A program made the position numbers and the translations under genes. A DNA stretch of 64,000 bases from Bradyrhizobium sp. WBAH42. GTDB taxonomy: Bacteria; Pseudomonadota; Alphaproteobacteria; Rhizobiales; Xanthobacteraceae. The notes below the pieces were generated by a model. It searched no databases and was not told the origin of the DNA. It saw nothing but the letters and a program-made list of their open reading frames with translations. Where the stretch lies: positions 3,233,001 to 3,297,000 of the forward strand of contig NZ_CP036533.1 in the NCBI RefSeq assembly GCF_024585265.1, read 5' to 3'. This document shows, one piece after another, positions 60,616 through 64,000 of this stretch (position 1 is its first letter; every line of letters begins with the position of its first letter).

Positions 60616-61587
60616 ATGAGACGGCGCGGTTTCATCACGCTTGTCGGCGGCGCGGTGGTGGCGCTGCCGCTCGCAGCGCTGGCCCAGAAACCGGGGCGGA
60701 CCTATCGCCTGGGTTGCTTGTCTCCGCATCCTCGCGACATTCACTTTAACGTACGTTTTTTCGACAACCTCCGGCGCGCTGGTTTCATTGAAGGCCAAAA
60801 CCTCACAATTGATTACCGCGCCTTTGCACCTCATATCGATCTGATTTCGCAACTTGCGGCGGAGCTGGTCATAGCCCAGCCCGATGTCATCTATGCTGCT
60901 GCACCCGAGGCAGTTGCCGCCGTACAGCAGGCGACCAAGAGCATTCCCATCGTTGGGATCACAGGCGATATGGTCGCGGAGGGCTTGGTAAAATCGTTCG
61001 CCCGGCCCAATGGCAATATCACGGGGATCAGCATTTTTTCCCCTGAGCTTAACGGCATGCGACAGGACATCCTGATCGAAGCCGTGCCCGGGATTCGCCG
61101 CATCGCGGCTCTCGCCGATCCCAGCACAACAACTGAGGCGAAGGCTCACGCTTTGCAAGAGGCGGCGCGCGCACGCAACGTGGAGCTTTCAATCTATCGC
61201 GTCGCCAGGGCTGAGGAGATTGCAGCGACTATTGATAAGGCACAGGCATCGGGGGCCACGGCGCTGAATGTTCTCAATTCCGGGATGCTCGACGGCAATG
61301 GTCCGCTGATCATGGAACGAGTTGCAGCACTGCGCCTTCCAACCATGTATCAGTGGGGATTGCGGGCCGAGCAAGGTGGCTTTATCGGCTACGGCCCATC
61401 CCCCGATCACTTGGCAGACCTTACTGCTCGATTTGCGGCGAGCCTCTTGCGCGGCACGATGCCTGCCGATCTGCCGGTCGAACAGCCGACGAAATTCGAG
61501 CTGGTGATCAACCTCAAGACCGCTAAGGCGATGGGCGTTACGGTGCCCGAGTCTCTGTTGGCGCGCGCTGACAAGGTCATCGAGTGA
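60616..61587 (+). CDS. Orphan ABC substrate-binding protein, copy 3
   Basis: A 323-aa binding protein with a Tat-like signal (MRRRGFITLVGGAVVALPLAALA). Family blocks: YRLGCLSPHPRD, FFDNLRRAGFIEGQNL, SFARPNGNITGIS, GGFIGYGPSPDHLAD and the end VEQPTKFELVINLKTAKAMG. ATG 60616 is used because it begins the signal; ATG 60604 is 4 codons upstream. Closest in architecture to copy 1. Ligand unknown. Confidence 0.88.
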   Translation: MRRRGFITLVGGAVVALPLAALAQKPGRTYRLGCLSPHPRDIHFNVRFFDNLRRAGFIEGQNLTIDYRAFAPHIDLISQLAAELVIAQPDVIYAAAPEAVAAVQQATKSIPIVGITGDMVAEGLVKSFARPNGNITGISIFSPELNGMRQDILIEAVPGIRRIAALADPSTTTEAKAHALQEAARARNVELSIYRVARAEEIAATIDKAQASGATALNVLNSGMLDGNGPLIMERVAALRLPTMYQWGLRAEQGGFIGYGPSPDHLADLTARFAASLLRGTMPADLPVEQPTKFELVINLKTAKAMGVTVPESLLARADKVIE

Positions 61588-61905
61588 GACGATGCTGTTT
61601 GCCGTGTTGCATGAGTCTGCACATGGCCCTTCTCGGAGGTCCGACAAGGTCCGCTTTCGCGCCGCTGTTGCGGGACAAGCCGTCATCAGGCGCACCTACT
61701 CTTAGCGACAGATCTTATGAGTACACACCCTCATCGCGCTTTAGCGGCCGGAGCGCTGCGAGGGTGGCATAATGCCATTGTTTTGCCCGACGGGTCAAAT
61801 GCCTTTCGAAAAATCAGAAGACACTGCACCTCCGACGCCAAGCCGTTGATATTGCTGTCGGCGGCTACTGTGCATGGGGTTGTTTTTCGATTTTGTCTGG
61901 CGGCG
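61588..61905. repeat. Intergenic stretch with Bradyrhizobium-type repeat
   Basis: At about 61725-61830 lies a known-looking noncoding unit (CGGAGCGCTGCGAGGGTGG, TAATGCC, TTGTTTTGCCCGACGGGTC, AAATGCCTTTCGAAAAA). Its core also occurs reversed near 2029. The left part carries degraded downstream sequence of the binding-protein genes (TTGCCGTGTTGCATGAGTC). No gene. Confidence 0.6.
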
Positions 61906-62619
61906 CTAATGTCCGCCGAGATAGGCGGTGATCAGCCGGGGATCGTGAATGAGATCCTTGGCGGGCCCGGACTGCACGATCTCGCCGGTTTCCAGGACGT
62001 AGCCGTAATCGGCCGTCTCCAGCGCGGCGCGGGCATTCTGCTCGACCAGCAGGATCGAAACGCCGAGATCGCGCAACGAGGCGATGGTGCGGAAGATCTC
62101 GCGCACGATCAGCGGCGCAAGTCCGAGACTCGGCTCGTCCAGCATCAGCAGCTTCGGCCGCGCCATCAGCGCGCGTCCGAGCGCGAGCATCTGGCGTTCG
62201 CCGCCGGACAGCGTGCCGGCCGCCTGGCGCTGCCGCTCCTTCAGCCGCGGGAAGCGGTCGTAGACCTCGTCGAGCGTCTTCTCGACGCCGGACCGGTCGC
62301 GCAGGCTGTAGGAGCCCAGCAGGAGATTGTCGGCCACCGACATGTCGGAGAACAGCTCGCGCTTCTCCGGCACCAGGCACAATCTGCGCTCGACGCGGTC
62401 CTCGACCGAGAGCTTGCCGATCTCGCTGCCCTGGAAGACCATGCGGCCTTTCGACGACAGCAGTCCGATTGCCGCCATCAGCAGCGTGGTCTTGCCTGCA
62501 CCGTTCGGGCCGATCACGGTGACGATCTGCCCCTCTTCGACCGACAGCGAGACGTTGCGGACCGCTTCGACATTGTCGTAGCAGACCGTGACGTCGGACA
62601 GGGAAAACATCGAGCTCAC
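61906..62619 (-). CDS. livF: Branched-chain amino acid-type ABC transporter ATPase LivF
   Basis: A 237-aa ATPase: Walker A GPNGAGKTTL, signature LSGGERQML, Walker B KLLMLDEPSLGLAP and the H-loop region ILLVEQNARAAL. The C-terminus ends LITAYLGGH as in LivF proteins. It pairs with the overlapping LivM-LivG fusion to energise import of a branched-chain amino acid or, often in this group, an aromatic or urea-like substrate. Overlaps the upstream gene by 4 bp. Confidence 0.93.
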   Translation of the reverse strand: MSSMFSLSDVTVCYDNVEAVRNVSLSVEEGQIVTVIGPNGAGKTTLLMAAIGLLSSKGRMVFQGSEIGKLSVEDRVERRLCLVPEKRELFSDMSVADNLLLGSYSLRDRSGVEKTLDEVYDRFPRLKERQRQAAGTLSGGERQMLALGRALMARPKLLMLDEPSLGLAPLIVREIFRTIASLRDLGVSILLVEQNARAALETADYGYVLETGEIVQSGPAKDLIHDPRLITAYLGGH

Positions 62620-64000
62620 GCGACGCCTCCAAGATATGCTTCCTGCACCCGCGCATCGCTGCGGATCGCGGCCGGCGCGCCCTCGCAGAGCTTCGAGCCG
62701 AAATCCAGCACGACGATGCGATCGACCAGCGACATCACGAACTCCATGTCGTGCTCCACGATCAGGATGGTCAGGTGGTCCTCCCGCAGCGAGCGCAGCA
62801 GTTCGGCCAGCCTGAGCTTCTCCTGGCGGCGCAGGCCCGCGGCCGGCTCGTCGAGCACCAGCAGGGTCGGATCCGCGGCGAGCGCCCGCGCGATCTCCAG
62901 AATGCGTTGGTTTCCGAGCGGCAGATTGCCGGCGAGCTCGAACGGCTTGTCGCCGAGACCGACGCGTTCGAGCTGGAGCAACGCCTCGTGGCGGGCACTC
63001 GCTTCCTCGCGCCGGTTGAGGCGGAAGGCTCCGCCGAACAGGCCGGCGGCGGTGCGGCCATAGGTGCCGAGCATCACGTTCTCCAAAAGGCTCATGCGCG
63101 GCCGCAGCTTGACGTGCTGGAACGTGCGCGCGATCCCGGCCTTGGCGATGCGGGACTGAGCGTCATGCGTGATCGCGCGCCCGGCGAACACGATCTCGCC
63201 CTTGTTGACCCTGAGCGCACCGGTGAGGCAGTTGAACATCGTGCTCTTGCCGGCGCCGTTCGGGCCGATCACCGCGAGGATCTCACCCGCGCGGACCTCG
63301 AAGCTGACATTGTTGACGGCGACGAGGCCTCCGAACCGGCGCTCGGCACCATCGACCTTGAGGAGAAGCTCGCCCGGCTTGGGCTGGGAGCGGCGGGGCA
63401 GGGGCGGTGCGGGCGTCGGCCGCTCGCGCTTCAATTTCGGCAGGTAGCGTGCAAGATAGGGCACGATGCCTTGGCGCGCCCATTGCAGGAACAGGATGAA
63501 CAGCGCCGAGAACGCCACGATCTCGAGCTGCCCGGACGCACCCTTGGCGATCAAGGGCAGATAGTCCTGCACGCTGTTCTTCAGCAGGGTGACGATGGCG
63601 GCGCCGACGACGCCGCCGAGAAGGCTGCCTGCACCTCCGACCATCGACATCATCAGATATTCGATGCCCATGCCGGCATCGAATGGTCCCGGGCTGATGA
63701 ACCGGCTCATATGGGCGTACAGCCATCCCGAGAGCGAGGCCAGGAACGCCGCGGTCACGAACGTCACCAGCTTGATGCGGAAGGCGTTGATGCCGAGGCT
63801 TTCGACCAGCGTATTGCCGCCGCGCAGCGCGCGCATGGCGCGGCCGAGCCGGGAGTCCAGGAGATTGTAGCCGAGGAAGAGCACGACGGCGACGATGCCC
63901 CAGATCAGGAAATAGATCTGCGCACTGGAAACCAAAGCGAGCGATCCGAAGCTGATCGGCGGGATCGAGGAGATGCCGTTGAAGCGGCCGAGCCCGTCCA
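62616..64000 (-). CDS. LivM-LivG fusion: permease plus ATPase (5' end outside window)
   Basis: Partial; the frame stays open to the window edge. The N-terminal part is the C-terminal half of a LivM permease (EAA-type loop GRAMRALRGGNTLVESLGINAFRIKL; GIEYLMMSMVGGAGSLLGGVVGA; last TM FSALFILFLQWARQG). A Pro-rich linker (about 20 aa) joins a LivG ATPase: Walker A GPNGAGKSTMFN, Walker B LLVLDEPAAGL and H-loop VEHDMEF. The signature loop reads LPLGNQRILEIARAL, with Asn where LivG usually has Gln. Fused LivMG proteins are known in this group. Confidence 0.9.
   Translation of the reverse strand, partial: DGLGRFNGISSIPPISFGSLALVSSAQIYFLIWGIVAVVLFLGYNLLDSRLGRAMRALRGGNTLVESLGINAFRIKLVTFVTAAFLASLSGWLYAHMSRFISPGPFDAGMGIEYLMMSMVGGAGSLLGGVVGAAIVTLLKNSVQDYLPLIAKGASGQLEIVAFSALFILFLQWARQGIVPYLARYLPKLKRERPTPAPPLPRRSQPKPGELLLKVDGAERRFGGLVAVNNVSFEVRAGEILAVIGPNGAGKSTMFNCLTGALRVNKGEIVFAGRAITHDAQSRIAKAGIARTFQHVKLRPRMSLLENVMLGTYGRTAAGLFGGAFRLNRREEASARHEALLQLERVGLGDKPFELAGNLPLGNQRILEIARALAADPTLLVLDEPAAGLRRQEKLRLAELLRSLREDHLTILIVEHDMEFVMSLVDRIVVLDFGSKLCEGAPAAIRSDARVQEAYLGGVA

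Noticed and set aside
61717..63063. 448-codon plus-strand frame opposite livF and the LivM-LivG gene
   Set aside because: Antisense shadow; the minus strand shows complete ABC ATPase motifs.
1..64000. CRISPR arrays, tRNA or rRNA genes, prophage structural genes
   Set aside because: No regularly spaced repeats, cloverleaf sequences or phage modules were recognised on either strand.

Overview
The window reads as chromosomal DNA of a Bradyrhizobium-like alphaproteobacterium (Nitrobacteraceae). The support is the high GC content, the protein families present, and noncoding repeats I recognise as typical of that group (GTTTTGCCCGACGG and the 'CCTTCCCTGTGCCCTC' family). No rRNA, tRNA, CRISPR array or complete insertion sequence was seen. 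Assignment is by recall of families and motifs; no database search was possible.

Layout. 0-10 kb: a long AbiV-like HEPN protein, a TPR-caspase protein inside two copies of a dispersed repeat, the osmoregulated periplasmic glucan pair opgG-opgH, and two small exported proteins. 10-20 kb: an envelope/efflux module. Two closely related OmpR-type regulators each sit divergently from an operon, one encoding two lipoproteins (DUF3313-like and patatin-like) and the other an RND pump (adaptor plus permease). The second regulator is coupled to its sensor kinase. Both divergent intergenic regions share two sequence blocks at the same spacing.

20-31.5 kb: a catabolic operon with an AraC regulator, a three-subunit molybdenum hydroxylase whose large subunit carries a C-terminal CoxG domain, an acyl-CoA ligase, an enoyl-CoA hydratase and a frameshifted MFS transporter. 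A sugar-type isomerase and a Gfo/Idh/MocA oxidoreductase follow. 31.6-34.4 kb: an ECF sigma factor with its small monooxygenase-like partner, and a DHA2 drug exporter.

34.5-49.7 kb: a large aromatic/indole catabolic cluster with IclR and two MarR regulators, flavin reductase, PDR/VanB reductase, Rieske oxygenase alpha and beta, acyl-CoA ligase, SDR, indolepyruvate:ferredoxin oxidoreductase (IorAB), gentisate-type dioxygenase, FAA hydrolase, thioesterase and an EthD-like protein. The family content resembles the iac/iad indole-3-acetate degradation loci. My best reading is an auxin or related arylacetate pathway passing through an aryl-2-oxoacid and its CoA ester. A TATG-N6-CATA motif precedes two of its operons. 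The iorA-iorB junction holds a 14-bp tandem duplication that forms a chain of ATGA stop/start overlaps.

49.7-61.8 kb: an accessory, degraded region with an IS5 transposase remnant, three orphan ABC substrate-binding proteins plus relics of deleted copies, a Cache-domain protein, a secreted alpha-helical protein, a vanadium-haloperoxidase-fold protein lacking two vanadate ligands, an alpha/beta hydrolase-cyclase fusion and a winged-helix/TPR protein. 61.9-64 kb: part of a branched-chain amino acid-type ABC importer (LivF and a LivM-LivG fusion running off the edge).
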